Assembly: GCA_913061415.1 (NCBI GenBank)
Contig: CAJXUD010000014.1
Location: forward strand, 23,366-87,365
Source of the DNA: an uncultured Oleispira sp.
GTDB lineage: Bacteria > Pseudomonadota > Gammaproteobacteria > Pseudomonadales > Oceanobacteraceae
Direction of reading: 5' to 3'
DNA length: 64,000 bases
Of this stretch, positions 55,826 through 64,000 are shown in pieces. Within the stretch, counting starts at the first letter, position 1; the number at the start of each line of letters is the position of its first letter. The notes beneath the pieces are model-generated. The model was given only the letters and a program-made list of their open reading frames with translations. It ran no database searches and was not told the DNA's origin. A program made the position numbers and the translations under genes.

Positions 55826-58800
55826 ATGCCCAAGCAGTCTGTTTCTAGCCCTCTTTCCCCTTCCCTCCCCATCAAATCTGGGGACCGTCGCTTTTGGGGA
55901 GCGTTGAATAATAGCAACCAAGCACTTGCCATCGCGAGTGCCGCGCAGAAACACCCTGGTTTAACACTGGTCATTACCAAAGACACGCTCACGGCACAGC
56001 GCCTTGAAGAAGAGATTGCCTTCTTTGCAGAGGATATGCCGGTACTTCATCTTCCTGATTGGGAGATTTTGCCATACGATACATTTTCTCCTCATCAAGA
56101 CATTATTTCTCAACGCCTGTACACATTTTCGCAACTGCCGCTAATCAAGCGTGGCTTATTAATCGTTCCTATAAGCACCTTACTTCACAAAACTGCGCCT
56201 AAAGACTTCCTACAAGCCAACAGCTTAGTGATCAACATGGGACAAACCCTTAATGTTGAAACACTTAGAACGCAACTAGAAAGCGCCGGTTACAGCTGCG
56301 TCGACAATGTTTATGAACACGGTGAATTTGCCCTACGCGGAGCCATTTTTGACATTTTTCCGATGGGTGAAGACAAGCCGTTTCGAATAGAATTATTTGA
56401 TGACGAAGTGGAAACCTTACGCACCTTTGACCCAGAGACACAGCGCACCGCCGATAAAATAGAACAAATTCGGGTATTGCCCGCGAATGAATACCCGCTG
56501 CATAAAGAAGGCCAGCGTAATTTCCGCCAAAACTGGTATGAGTTTTTTGATACCGACCCTAAATTATCTTCACTTTATACCGATGTTAGCCAAGGCATTG
56601 CACCTGCTGGCATTGAATACTACCTTCCGTTATTCTTTGGTGAATTGAGCAATTTATTCGACTTTCTTCCTGACAATAGCTTAATCATTCACGATGGCGA
56701 TGTTGAAAATACCGCCAAGCAATTTCGTGACGATGTACAACTGCGCTATGAAGATCGAAGCCACGACATCCGCCGACCATTGGTAGCCCCTAAGCACCTA
56801 TTTATTAACCCCGAAGAATTATTCTCTGCCATTAATCAGTATCCACGCATTCAATGGTATGGCGAGAATGCGCCTGACCGAGCTGGCAGCGAACAGTTCG
56901 CGACCCGCGACATTGGTGACATAAGCATCAATGCCCAAGCCGAAGAACCTATGACGCTTCTAAAGGCGTTCATAGAAACCACCATTTCTGGCGCGGCGGA
57001 TAACAAAAAAAATCGTATCTTATTTTGCACAGAATCTGCAGGTCGACGCGAAGCGGTTCGTGAATTATTGCAACGCATTCACATTCGCCCCACTGAGCTC
57101 AACAGCTGGTCAGACTTTTTAAGCGACGATAGCCAGATTGCCATCACCATTGCTCCGCTCGATAAAGGCTTAGTAGTAACCAACGAAATGGATGCTTCTG
57201 AGCTGATCATCATCAGTGAGAATCAGCTATTCGGCCAGCGCATCATGCAGCGTCGCCGACGCACAAAAGGAAAAACTCAGGCCGAGAATGTTATTCGTGA
57301 CCTGACTGAGTTAAAAGAAGGCAGCCCAGTTGTTCACCTAGATCACGGTATTGGCCGCTACTTAGGCCTGCAAACTCTTGAAATCGACAATCAAGTCAAC
57401 GAATTCCTCATGCTGGCTTATGCGGGTGACTCCAAACTGTATGTGCCTGTGTCCTCGCTTCATCTTATATCAAGATACGGTGGCGATAGCGAGGGAGGAC
57501 CGGCTCTTAACAAACTAGGAACCGAAAAATGGGCGGTTGCCAAACGCAAAGCCCAAGAGAAAATTCGCGATACCGCAGCAGAACTGCTAGACATTTACGC
57601 CCGCCGCGAAGCCCGTGTTGGCTTTAAATTTTCGAAGCCCGATCAGGATTATGACCGCTTTGCTGCGGCCTTCCCTTTCGAAGAAACACCTGATCAACAA
57701 GCGGCCATCGAAGCCGTTATTGCCGACATGACCAGCCGCAAACCCATGGATCGCTTAGTTTGTGGTGACGTAGGTTTTGGTAAAACAGAAGTCGCCATGC
57801 GCGCCGCCTTTATGGCCGTACAAAGTGGTAAACAAGTCGCTATTCTGGTGCCGACTACGCTACTTGCGCAGCAGCATTATGAAAACTTCAAAGATCGATT
57901 TGCCGACTGGCCTGTACAAGTTGAAGTGCTTTCGCGCTTTAAATCAGCCAAAGAAACCCAAGCGGCTCTGGATAAGATGCGTGACGGTAAAGCGGATATC
58001 GTAATCGGTACTCATAAACTTCTGCAAAAAGACATTGTCTTTCATGAGCTGGGCTTATTAATGATCGATGAAGAACACCGCTTTGGTGTTCAGCAAAAAG
58101 AACGCATCAAAGCCTTACGCTCAGAAGTGGATATTTTAACGCTCACTGCAACACCGATTCCTCGAACACTTAATATGGCTATGGCCAGCGTACGTGATTT
58201 ATCCATCATCGCGACACCGCCAGCAAAACGTTTATCGGTTAAAACCTTCGTGCGACAGTATGATAAGCCAACCGTTAAAGAAGCCCTATTGCGTGAAATC
58301 CTTCGTGGTGGCCAGGTTTATTACCTGCATAACGAAGTAAAAAGCATTGAAAAAGCAGCGCGTGAAATCAGCGAATTAATTCCTGAAGCACGAGTCGGCA
58401 TTGCCCACGGCCAAATGACCGAGCGTGAATTAGAGTCTGTAATGAAAGACTTCTATCACAAGCGCTTTAACGTATTGGTCTGTACCACCATCATTGAAAC
58501 CGGTATCGACATTCCTTCAGCCAATACCATGATCATCGATCGCGCCGATAAGTTTGGTTTAGCCCAGCTGCACCAATTACGCGGTCGAGTCGGGCGCTCG
58601 CATCACCAAGCCTATGCTTACCTACTGACCCCAGATGGTAAAAAGCTCAGTAAAGATGCCGAAAAACGTCTCGATGCGATTCAAAGCTCCCAAGACTTAG
58701 GGGCAGGTTTCATGCTGGCATCACACGATTTAGAAATTCGTGGTGCAGGTGAACTTTTAGGTGAAGAACAAAGCGGTCACATTCAAGGCATTGGCTTTAG

Positions 58801-59329
58801 CTTATATATGGAAATGCTAGAGCAAGCCGTTAAATCGATTCAATCGGGTAAGAACCCGAATGCTGAAATTCCGCTGCACCAAGGCGCAGAAGTCAATCTG
58901 CATGTACCGTCATTAATTCCTGATGATTACCTGCCTGACGTTAATAGCCGCCTCACACTCTACAAACGCATCTCTAACGCTCAAAATGACAATGAGTTAA
59001 AAGAGCTTCAAGTCGAGATGATCGATCGCTTTGGCCTTCTGCCAGAACAGGTTAAAAACCTCTTTAAAGTAACCGCTCTTAAATTGCAGCTAACCCCTCT
59101 TGGCATTCAAAAGCTTGATGCTGGGCCAGAGTCTGGACGCATTGAATTTGGTCGCGAAACCAATATTGACCCTTTCCGTTTGATTCAAATCGTTCAAACA
59201 CGACCTGCAACCTATAAACTTGAAGGTGGACAAGCCCTTAAGTTTATTGAGAAGATGCCCGAAATTGATCAAAGACTCGCAGTCATCGAACGTTTATTGC
59301 TCGACCTGCAAAAGGACCCTAATTCATAA
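55826..59329 (+). CDS. mfd: Transcription-repair coupling factor Mfd
   Basis: 1,167 residues, the normal length. An N-terminal UvrB-homology part (about 1-350) is followed by the RNA-polymerase-interacting domain (VVHLDHGIGRYLGLQ, about residues 500-550), then the SF2 translocase with Walker A GDVGFGKTE (about 646) and DEEH (about 746), the TRG region (RGRVGRSHHQAY, about 930-940) and a C-terminal regulatory domain. It removes stalled RNA polymerase and recruits UvrA. AAGAAGAG lies just before the ATG. It overlaps csiV by one base, so the two are co-transcribed. Confidence 0.97.
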   Translation: MPKQSVSSPLSPSLPIKSGDRRFWGALNNSNQALAIASAAQKHPGLTLVITKDTLTAQRLEEEIAFFAEDMPVLHLPDWEILPYDTFSPHQDIISQRLYTFSQLPLIKRGLLIVPISTLLHKTAPKDFLQANSLVINMGQTLNVETLRTQLESAGYSCVDNVYEHGEFALRGAIFDIFPMGEDKPFRIELFDDEVETLRTFDPETQRTADKIEQIRVLPANEYPLHKEGQRNFRQNWYEFFDTDPKLSSLYTDVSQGIAPAGIEYYLPLFFGELSNLFDFLPDNSLIIHDGDVENTAKQFRDDVQLRYEDRSHDIRRPLVAPKHLFINPEELFSAINQYPRIQWYGENAPDRAGSEQFATRDIGDISINAQAEEPMTLLKAFIETTISGAADNKKNRILFCTESAGRREAVRELLQRIHIRPTELNSWSDFLSDDSQIAITIAPLDKGLVVTNEMDASELIIISENQLFGQRIMQRRRRTKGKTQAENVIRDLTELKEGSPVVHLDHGIGRYLGLQTLEIDNQVNEFLMLAYAGDSKLYVPVSSLHLISRYGGDSEGGPALNKLGTEKWAVAKRKAQEKIRDTAAELLDIYARREARVGFKFSKPDQDYDRFAAAFPFEETPDQQAAIEAVIADMTSRKPMDRLVCGDVGFGKTEVAMRAAFMAVQSGKQVAILVPTTLLAQQHYENFKDRFADWPVQVEVLSRFKSAKETQAALDKMRDGKADIVIGTHKLLQKDIVFHELGLLMIDEEHRFGVQQKERIKALRSEVDILTLTATPIPRTLNMAMASVRDLSIIATPPAKRLSVKTFVRQYDKPTVKEALLREILRGGQVYYLHNEVKSIEKAAREISELIPEARVGIAHGQMTERELESVMKDFYHKRFNVLVCTTIIETGIDIPSANTMIIDRADKFGLAQLHQLRGRVGRSHHQAYAYLLTPDGKKLSKDAEKRLDAIQSSQDLGAGFMLASHDLEIRGAGELLGEEQSGHIQGIGFSLYMEMLEQAVKSIQSGKNPNAEIPLHQGAEVNLHVPSLIPDDYLPDVNSRLTLYKRISNAQNDNELKELQVEMIDRFGLLPEQVKNLFKVTALKLQLTPLGIQKLDAGPESGRIEFGRETNIDPFRLIQIVQTRPATYKLEGGQALKFIEKMPEIDQRLAVIERLLLDLQKDPNS

Positions 59330-60267
59330 TGAATCGCTTAACGCTTTCATCCTTCTTATACTCATTCCTCATGAGTACAGGCACAGCATATATTTCAATG
59401 CTCAACTTACCTGCCCACGCAGAAGCACCACGCTGGTATAACGTTGAAGTTGCACTTATTGGTTATCAAAATAACCAGAAATTTGATGACGAGAATTGGC
59501 CTGAAGTTCTTACCAACCAAACGCCAATAACTGAAGAAGACAACAGCGAAGATACAACTAATAATAACAATGATGACCCATGGTCATGGGTAAGCTGGTG
59601 GAATAGCGATACAGGCAATAACAATAGCCAAGCTTTATATAACGTTAAAAGCATTCAGGCCTCCGGCAAGCCAGCCATAGCAAATGCAGAGTCTAACCAC
59701 GTAGAGGCTACCCGAATAGAGTCGACCCGCTTAAAGCTAAAAGTCCCTTTTGCCGAACAGGGTATGGCATTTGAAGAGAAAACTGGGAAGTTTGCAAAGG
59801 CCAGAAACCTACAACTGCTTTGGAGTCGTAAGTGGCAGCAGCCAATTCCAGAAAAAGAAGATACAACACTAGAAGAAAATGCCGTTAAAATTAATTTTAG
59901 AACCGCATTGAATTTGAATAAAGCACTAAAATCATCCGCTCCACTTTTGGAAGCAGAAGTTACTGGAGAATTTTACCTGTATCGCAGCCGATATTTACAC
60001 CTAGTTTCTAACTTAAATATTCAGCACTGGCAAAGTTTAGACCGCTTCACAGCGGTCGATAAATCGACCAATATTTTGCCGAGCCACCCAACCCTTACTG
60101 ATAACATTATCCCATCTGGCAATAGCACACCGCTAACGCCCATTGACGAGATTCCTGTAAGGGCTGCCACAATTAACCAAAGCCGTCGTATGCGCAGTAA
60201 CGAACTGCACTACATAGATCACCCAATGCTGGGCATATTAGTAAGAGTGACGCCAATCGAAGAATAA
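59329..60267 (+). CDS. csiV: CsiV-family protein
   Basis: 312 residues. A signal peptide (residues about 1-32) is followed by the CsiV landmarks: RWYNVEVALIGYQN and ENWPEVL near the N-terminus and the C-terminal DHPMLGILVRVTP. CsiV family members (PF10972) are periplasmic, peptidoglycan-related proteins. It is encoded directly after mfd, with an ATG/TAA overlap; this mfd-csiV order is the one I remember from Pseudomonas. A Ser/Asn/Asp-rich low-complexity segment lies near residues 60-105. Confidence 0.85.
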   Translation: MNRLTLSSFLYSFLMSTGTAYISMLNLPAHAEAPRWYNVEVALIGYQNNQKFDDENWPEVLTNQTPITEEDNSEDTTNNNNDDPWSWVSWWNSDTGNNNSQALYNVKSIQASGKPAIANAESNHVEATRIESTRLKLKVPFAEQGMAFEEKTGKFAKARNLQLLWSRKWQQPIPEKEDTTLEENAVKINFRTALNLNKALKSSAPLLEAEVTGEFYLYRSRYLHLVSNLNIQHWQSLDRFTAVDKSTNILPSHPTLTDNIIPSGNSTPLTPIDEIPVRAATINQSRRMRSNELHYIDHPMLGILVRVTPIEE

Positions 60268-60272
60268 AAAGA

Positions 60273-60647
60273 CTAGCCAAGGTGGAATGCCATTATTTCA
60301 TCTTGGTTACGTAAAGCACTCGCACGACTAGGAAATAATTGAATATCGTTGGGGGTTAGCAAAATCACTTTCTCATCAAACAATCCGACCAAGCCTGAGC
60401 GTGTCATTTCCATAAAACGCCCTTCTTTTTGTACTAGATAATGTAATTCTTCTAAAGCGACTGAATGTAAAAGCCCATTCGCTAACGGGTCTTCTATTGA
60501 CGCTAAATCTTTATAGAGACTCAAACTATTGTTTGCCAGTAACAAAATTTGGGTATTAATTAAGGTAAGCGCTTCAACCTGCTCGCCATTTTTTAAAGTT
60601 AATAATTGCGATGATTGAACAACATCAGAATTAGTTTCTATCAACAT
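60273..60647 (-). CDS. Small unrecognised cytoplasmic protein
   Basis: 124 residues from the ATG at 60647 (GGA seven bases before); a GTG at 60662 is an alternative. It has no signal peptide or membrane segment. It appears beta-rich, with TLKNGEQVEALTLINTQILLLANNSLSLYKDL and VGLFDEKVILLTPNDIQLFPSR. No family is assigned. It is convergent with csiV, five bases from its stop, with no visible terminator between. Confidence 0.65.
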   Translation of the reverse strand: MLIETNSDVVQSSQLLTLKNGEQVEALTLINTQILLLANNSLSLYKDLASIEDPLANGLLHSVALEELHYLVQKEGRFMEMTRSGLVGLFDEKVILLTPNDIQLFPSRASALRNQDEIMAFHLG

Positions 60648-60700
60648 ATCAATTCCATCCACTTAACAGCATGGGTTAACGCTAGGCATAAGGTAAAGAC

Positions 60701-60737
60701 AAAAAAACCAGCAAAGCCTGATAGGCCGCTGGTTTTA
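60701..60737 (-). terminator. Terminator downstream of ybiT
   Basis: A 7-bp stem (AACCAGC / GCTGGTT), supported by inner GGCC/GGCT pairing, is followed on the minus strand by a run of seven T. It lies 87 bp past the ybiT stop. Confidence 0.7.
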
Positions 60738-60823
60738 AATATACCAAGAACGTTACTCACAGCCTATTTAAATAAGCACAAATAAAGAGCCATATCTACA
60801 AAAAAACACAACGTAAGTAAAAT

Positions 60824-62446
60824 CTATTTAGCCGCTTTTTTCGCTTCTTTTTCAGCCGCTGTTTGATTTGCTAGATATTCATCATAAGTACCGTGAAAAT
60901 CAATCACTTCTTGATCTTTAATTTCAACAATACGCGTTGCCAAAGAAGAAACGAACTCTCTATCGTGGCTCACGAAAATCAACGTGCCATCGAACGCTTT
61001 CAACGCTTCGTTCAATGCTTCAATCGCTTCCATATCCAAGTGGTTAGTCGGTTCATCCATTACCAGTACGTTAAGATCCATCATCATTAACTTACCGAAC
61101 AACAAACGATTCTTCTCACCACCAGAACACACTTTGGCCTTCTTAACGATGTCATCTGCGCCAAATAACAAACGACCCAACAAGCCACGAACCATGAGAT
61201 CATCATGCTTAGCCGTACGCCACTGAGACATCCACTCAAACAAATCAAGATCGCAATCAAAATCTGCTGTACTGTCTTGTGGGCAATAACCAATCGTCGC
61301 GTTTTCAGACCACTTAATCACGCCGCCATTGGCTTTTAAATCATCGACCAAGCAACGTAAGAATGTCGTTTTACCCGCACCGTTCTCACCAATAACCGCC
61401 AGCTTAGCGCCGCCTTCTAAAATAAGGTTGCCGTCTTTAAATAAGATCTCTTCGCCTTCATAGCCATGGGTCAAGTCTTCTAGAACTAACGCTTGGCGAT
61501 GCAATCTTTTATCTTGTTTGAAACTAAGTGACGGGGTTACACGGCTCGAAGACTTAACTTCGTCTAAAGAAATTTTATCCATCTTCTTAGCACGAGAACT
61601 CGCCAACTTCGCTTTCGATGCGTTTGCCGAGAAACGGTTTACAAACGCTTGCAGCTCTTCGATTTCAGCCGCTTTCTTTTCATTACCTGCAAGCAACTGC
61701 TCACGAATAAGACCCGACGCTTCTAAGTAGTACTCGTAGTTACCTGGGTAAATACGCAGCTCGCCATAATCAATGTCTGCCATGTGCGTACACACAGAAT
61801 TCAAGAAATGACGATCGTGAGAAATTATAACCATGGTGCATTTACGCTGGTTCAATACATCAGACAACCAGTTAATGGTGTAAATATCCAAGTTGTTGGT
61901 TGGCTCATCTAATAACAAGATATCTGGATTAGAGAACAACGCCTGCGCCAACAATACACGTACTTTATGACCCGGTGGCACCTGAGCCATTAAACCAAAA
62001 TGGAACTCTTCAGCAATACCCGCTTCTAGCAAAATATCACCGGCGCGAGATTCAGCGCTATAACCGTCCATTTCGGCGAATTCAACTTCAAGGTTCGCAA
62101 CCGTCATGCCGTCATCTTCCGACATATGAGGCAAAGCATACATACGCTCGCGTTCTTGCTTAATTTCCCACAACGCTTTGTCACCCATGATTACAGTATC
62201 AATAACGCTGTATTCTTCAAAGGCAAACTGATCCTGACTTAACGTACCCAGCTTATCACCTGGCGTAAGAGAAACGTTTCCAGACGTTGGCGCTAGCTCA
62301 CCGCTTAGAATCTTCATAAACGTTGATTTACCGCAACCATTGGCGCCGATCAAACCATAACGATGGCCATTACCAAATTTTGCTGAGATGTTTTCAAACA
62401 AAGGCTCAGCGCCGAATTGCATTGTAATATTAGCGGTAGATAACAA
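60824..62446 (-). CDS. ybiT: ABC-F ATPase YbiT
   Basis: 540 residues, two ABC domains in one chain without membrane segments. The best match from memory is E. coli YbiT ([49 protein letters not shown]). The first signature motif is degenerate ([10 protein letters not shown]), while the second is normal ([14 protein letters not shown]), as in YbiT. Walker [10 protein letters not shown] and [13 protein letters not shown] proteins act on ribosomes. The frame extends to 62599; the start TTG 62446 is chosen for AGGA nine bases upstream and agreement with the family N-terminus. Confidence 0.92.
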   Translation of the reverse strand: MLSTANITMQFGAEPLFENISAKFGNGHRYGLIGANGCGKSTFMKILSGELAPTSGNVSLTPGDKLGTLSQDQFAFEEYSVIDTVIMGDKALWEIKQERERMYALPHMSEDDGMTVANLEVEFAEMDGYSAESRAGDILLEAGIAEEFHFGLMAQVPPGHKVRVLLAQALFSNPDILLLDEPTNNLDIYTINWLSDVLNQRKCTMVIISHDRHFLNSVCTHMADIDYGELRIYPGNYEYYLEASGLIREQLLAGNEKKAAEIEELQAFVNRFSANASKAKLASSRAKKMDKISLDEVKSSSRVTPSLSFKQDKRLHRQALVLEDLTHGYEGEEILFKDGNLILEGGAKLAVIGENGAGKTTFLRCLVDDLKANGGVIKWSENATIGYCPQDSTADFDCDLDLFEWMSQWRTAKHDDLMVRGLLGRLLFGADDIVKKAKVCSGGEKNRLLFGKLMMMDLNVLVMDEPTNHLDMEAIEALNEALKAFDGTLIFVSHDREFVSSLATRIVEIKDQEVIDFHGTYDEYLANQTAAEKEAKKAAK

Positions 62447-62823
62447 AGGGATTTTTCCTAGAAGAAACAGAAGGTATGAAGAACGCAGAGAAAGAAGCGT
62501 GCACACATAAGAATTGCGCGCATGATAAAGAGTTAATGGCGATTTGTCGAGGATAGCGCGAGTTATTTGACTAAAAAACGCACAACTCAGACCACTCACT
62601 TTTCAGTTACAAACAGCAAACACCGACTAACCGCTGATTAACAAGAAAATAGCACCTTTCTCACCCCTACCCGTCAAGAAACACCCACAAATGAATGGCC
62701 ACTAAACAGCAGGTCGCCTATCAAGATTTAGAGGTAATTGCTAAGTATATGAAAAATATAAGAAATATGGCTGAGATAAATATGACTTGGATTAACCGAC
62801 AATAAGCACTATTTGATATCAAA
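62447..62823. other. Intergenic region between ybiT and the cassette array
   Basis: 377 bp. No integron integrase gene or recognisable remnant is present, though one would be expected here, divergent from the first cassette. A 36-codon ORF (62695-62805, plus strand) is open but has no recognised family. No RNA gene or terminator is apparent, and the ybiT promoter should lie near 62447-62500. Confidence 0.5.
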
Positions 62824-62850
62824 TTGACAAACGCGACAGCCGAATATAGT
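62824..62850 (+). promoter_or_regulatory. Possible promoter driving the first gene cassette
   Basis: TTGACA at 62824-62829 is a perfect -35. TATAGT at 62845-62850 is a good -10, but the spacer is 15 bases, shorter than the usual 17. It points into the leader ORF and the first cassette, as an integron Pc promoter would. Confidence 0.5.
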
Positions 62851-62880
62851 GTTGTTTAAATTATTAACAGGGATAGTGCT

Positions 62881-62964
62881 ATGATCTTAAAGGAATTTTC
62901 CTCTTGTTCGCCTTTCCCATATATAAGGGTTTATGCGAAATCGTGTCGTATAAACCGCTGTTAA
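62881..62964 (+). CDS. 27-codon leader ORF inside the attI-like region
   Basis: ATG at 62881 has AGGGA seven bases upstream. The stop (TAA at 62962-62964) lies within the GTTAAAT core of the recombination site, six bases before the ATG of the first cassette gene, which has no ribosome site of its own. In class 1 integrons a similar short ORF (ORF-11) in attI1 raises translation of the first cassette. Too short for any family assignment. Confidence 0.5.
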   Translation: MILKEFSSCSPFPYIRVYAKSCRINRC

Positions 62965-62966
62965 AT
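62928..62966 (+). other. attI-like or partial attC core preceding cassette 1
   Basis: GTTAAAT (62960-62966) fits the GTTRRRY core, four bases before the first cassette ATG. A 10-bp stem with one wobble (GGTTTATGCG / CGTATAAACC, 62928-62956) stands before it. No ATTTAAC-type partner box with matching arm is seen upstream, so this is either an attI site or the right part of a worn attC. Confidence 0.6.
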
Positions 62967-62970
62967 TTAT

Positions 62971-63579
62971 ATGAAAATTGTCAATTCCATATTGTTGTTC
63001 GTTGTCATGTTTGTTGTATACGTTGTTTTTATTGAATTGCGTGTCAGCCCCGGTACTCGTGTGTTTTCCGAGACCATCTACGAATGTGATTATAAAGTTA
63101 GTGAGATAATGACTAATACAACATTATTATCTTCTGTTTTTATCGGGTTTTATTGGCATGAATTTGCTTCAAGTATCAATCAAGATGATGATTTATCCCA
63201 AATGGTTGAGGCGCTTAACTCAATGCATGATGGAGATAGAACCAGATGCAATGAAATTGTTATTGCGAAATTAAATAAGATCAAACAACTTGGGTTTGAC
63301 TTTTCGGCTCATAAAGATCAAAAGAATAGGCCATTAATATTTGGCGCCATCCTATTACAAAATAAAGAAATGGTGGAATGGTTACTTAAAAATGGCGGTT
63401 ACACCGATTTCAAAGTTAAATCAGTTGATAGTGAATATCACGGTATGAATCTACCTGATTTAGCGGGAGCATTAGATTTAAAATTTGGCAATCAAGTTAG
63501 TCTATATATAAAAAATGAAGTTGGGTTAGCCCATACTGAGTATGAAAAATTAAATGTACCGGAATCTACAAAAATTTAA
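62971..63579 (+). CDS. Cassette 1: membrane-anchored protein with an ankyrin-like unit
   Basis: 202 residues. An N-terminal membrane segment (residues about 5-22) is followed by an extracytoplasmic part; residues about 110-150 resemble an ankyrin unit (NRPLIFGAILLQNKEMVEWLLKNGG). The gene has no ribosome site of its own, and its stop codon lies inside the attC box that follows, typical for an integron cassette. The architecture is similar to the ankyrin protein at 54413-54943. Function not recognised. Confidence 0.7.
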   Translation: MKIVNSILLFVVMFVVYVVFIELRVSPGTRVFSETIYECDYKVSEIMTNTTLLSSVFIGFYWHEFASSINQDDDLSQMVEALNSMHDGDRTRCNEIVIAKLNKIKQLGFDFSAHKDQKNRPLIFGAILLQNKEMVEWLLKNGGYTDFKVKSVDSEYHGMNLPDLAGALDLKFGNQVSLYIKNEVGLAHTEYEKLNVPESTKI

Positions 63580-63663
63580 CAAGGCACAGCATAGGACAAT
63601 TTATAAACACGGCCAAAAAAGACTGGCCGCATTTATAAATTGCCCATGTGCTTGGCGTTAAAT
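63574..63663 (+). other. attC: Integron attC recombination site
   Basis: 90 bp. The ends are ATTTAAC (63574-63580, RYYYAAC) and GTTAAAT (63657-63663, GTTRRRY), exact inverse complements. Inside, CAATTTATAAA (63597-63607) pairs with TTTATAAATTG (63632-63642) and GGCC pairs with GGCC around a 10-base loop. One arm is two bases longer than the other, giving unpaired bases as in real attC hairpins. The recombination point is between G and TT in the right box. The upstream gene's stop codon is in the left box. Confidence 0.88.
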
Positions 63664-63671
63664 GGCTTTGT

Positions 63672-63935
63672 ATGAATAGAACTATTACTTTTGTATTTTT
63701 TGTCGTTATATCAAGCTTCTGTTTATCTAGCTCTATAAATATGAGTGTTGGTGATTCTGAAGATAAACTATATGAAATTGAAGGTGATGCAACTCAGACA
63801 ACTGAGCTTACTATTAAAGATAAGACCTTTGTTACGTACTTTTATCAGGCTACGAATACATCTTTTATAGTTGAAAAAGAACTGAAAACTATATGTAAAA
63901 TTAGCCAAGGAAAAGTGAATGGAACTTGTCCTTGA
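63672..63935 (+). CDS. Cassette 2: small secreted protein
   Basis: 87 residues from the ATG at 63672, eight bases after the attC box; a GTG at 63648 inside attC is a less likely start. An N-terminal signal peptide (MNRTITFVFFVVISSFCLSS) is followed by a short polar domain ending in TICKISQGKVNGTCP, with a pair of cysteines able to form a disulfide. No ribosome site and no family are recognised. The following ATTTA (63943-63947) is the left edge of the next attC. Confidence 0.65.
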   Translation: MNRTITFVFFVVISSFCLSSSINMSVGDSEDKLYEIEGDATQTTELTIKDKTFVTYFYQATNTSFIVEKELKTICKISQGKVNGTCP

Positions 63936-63947
63936 ATAATGCATTTA

Positions 63948-64000
63948 ATCGGGTAGCCGGAGGTATCTAGCCTCCAGCCCCCACAACACCCTGCATGCGG
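63948..64000 (-). mobile_element. 3' end of a group II intron (domains V-VI), cut by window end
   Basis: Read on the minus strand, the last bases are the 3' half of a domain-V-like hairpin (CCGCATGCAGGGTGTT), then a domain-VI-like hairpin with stem GCTGGAGG/CCTCCGGC and a 7-base loop, then CTACCCGAT. The A seven bases from the end is at the expected branch-point position. The end abuts TAAAT, the 3' part of an attC GTTAAAT box on that strand, as in attC-group IIC introns. The identity rests on recalled sequence patterns; the intron body is outside the window. Confidence 0.65.

Noticed and set aside
62447..62823. An integrase gene or remnant next to the attI-like site
   Set aside because: No reading frame with tyrosine recombinase motifs is seen on either strand; the space is too short for a full intI.
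1..64000. tRNA or rRNA genes
   Set aside because: I saw no T-arm or anticodon-arm pattern or rRNA sequence on reading; a tRNAscan run would be decisive.

Overview
The window is a 64 kb piece of a bacterial chromosome. The gene content points to a marine gammaproteobacterium of the Oceanospirillales/Pseudomonadales type: a complete Na+-pumping NADH:quinone oxidoreductase (nqrA-F), rmf, a 1,624-residue NAD-glutamate dehydrogenase, a long-form GAPDH, csiV, and a moxR/bat cluster. The order nqr - gap - mfd - csiV is one I remember from Pseudomonas. The species is inference only. Base composition is moderately AT-rich, and nearly all genes look like intact, vertically inherited housekeeping genes.

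Layout. 0-12 kb: a 5'-cut polysaccharide deacetylase, a zinc protease-like protein, a UPF0149 protein, a phosphatase/STAS signalling pair, a phosphate-binding/OmpA fusion, a START-domain protein, BolA, the GTPase YlqF, a TrmK-like methyltransferase, small lipoproteins, MYG1 and KptA. 12.3-14.8 kb: a mobile patch with an IS4-family element, a REP-associated tyrosine transposase (RAYT) and a REP-like array. One 16-base sequence occurs both in the IS terminal repeats and in the REP hairpins. The patch ends against amtB, which has a clear sigma-54 promoter. 16-27 kb: rlmKL, rmf, pyrD, a DUF2835 gene, an RlmI-like methyltransferase and gdhB. 27-34 kb: the moxR-DUF58-DUF4381-batA-batB/C-batD operon. 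35-37 kb: a CheY / CheC-like / PAS-GGDEF operon. 37-46 kb: radD, a solute-binding protein, a desaturase, fatty-acid oxidation genes and a GlxA-type regulator. 46-60 kb: nqrFEDCBA, gap, a K/E-rich secreted protein, a two-gene island, mfd and csiV. 60-62.4 kb: a small hypothetical gene and the ABC-F gene ybiT.

Most interesting parts. (1) The last 1.2 kb (62.8-64.0 kb) is the start of an integron gene-cassette array. A 90-bp attC site with matching ATTTAAC/GTTAAAT ends lies between two small cassette genes. The first cassette is preceded by a promoter-like TTGACA and a 27-codon leader ORF that ends inside the recombination core. The next attC is interrupted, after ATTTA, by what looks like the 3' end (domains V-VI) of an attC-targeting group II intron on the opposite strand. 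No integrase gene is present on the left, where one would be expected. (2) Between gap and mfd, a two-gene island (membrane-anchored ankyrin protein plus an unknown 156-residue protein) is bounded by a perfect 50-bp direct repeat; one copy is the DNA directly upstream of mfd. (3) The IS4/RAYT/REP patch shares one terminal sequence. (4) Short tandem repeats recur in intergenic DNA and in several ORFs, with period 15 most often.

How the genes work together. nqrA-F, gdhB and gap serve central respiration and carbon/nitrogen metabolism, and amtB supplies ammonium under likely nitrogen control. The bat cluster forms an envelope-associated AAA/VWA system. The CheY-CheC-GGDEF and PP2C/STAS pairs are signalling modules. 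The acyl-CoA dehydrogenase, crotonase and desaturase handle fatty acids. rlmKL, rmf, ylqF, trmK-like, rlmI-like and ybiT concern ribosome and RNA function; radD and mfd concern DNA repair.
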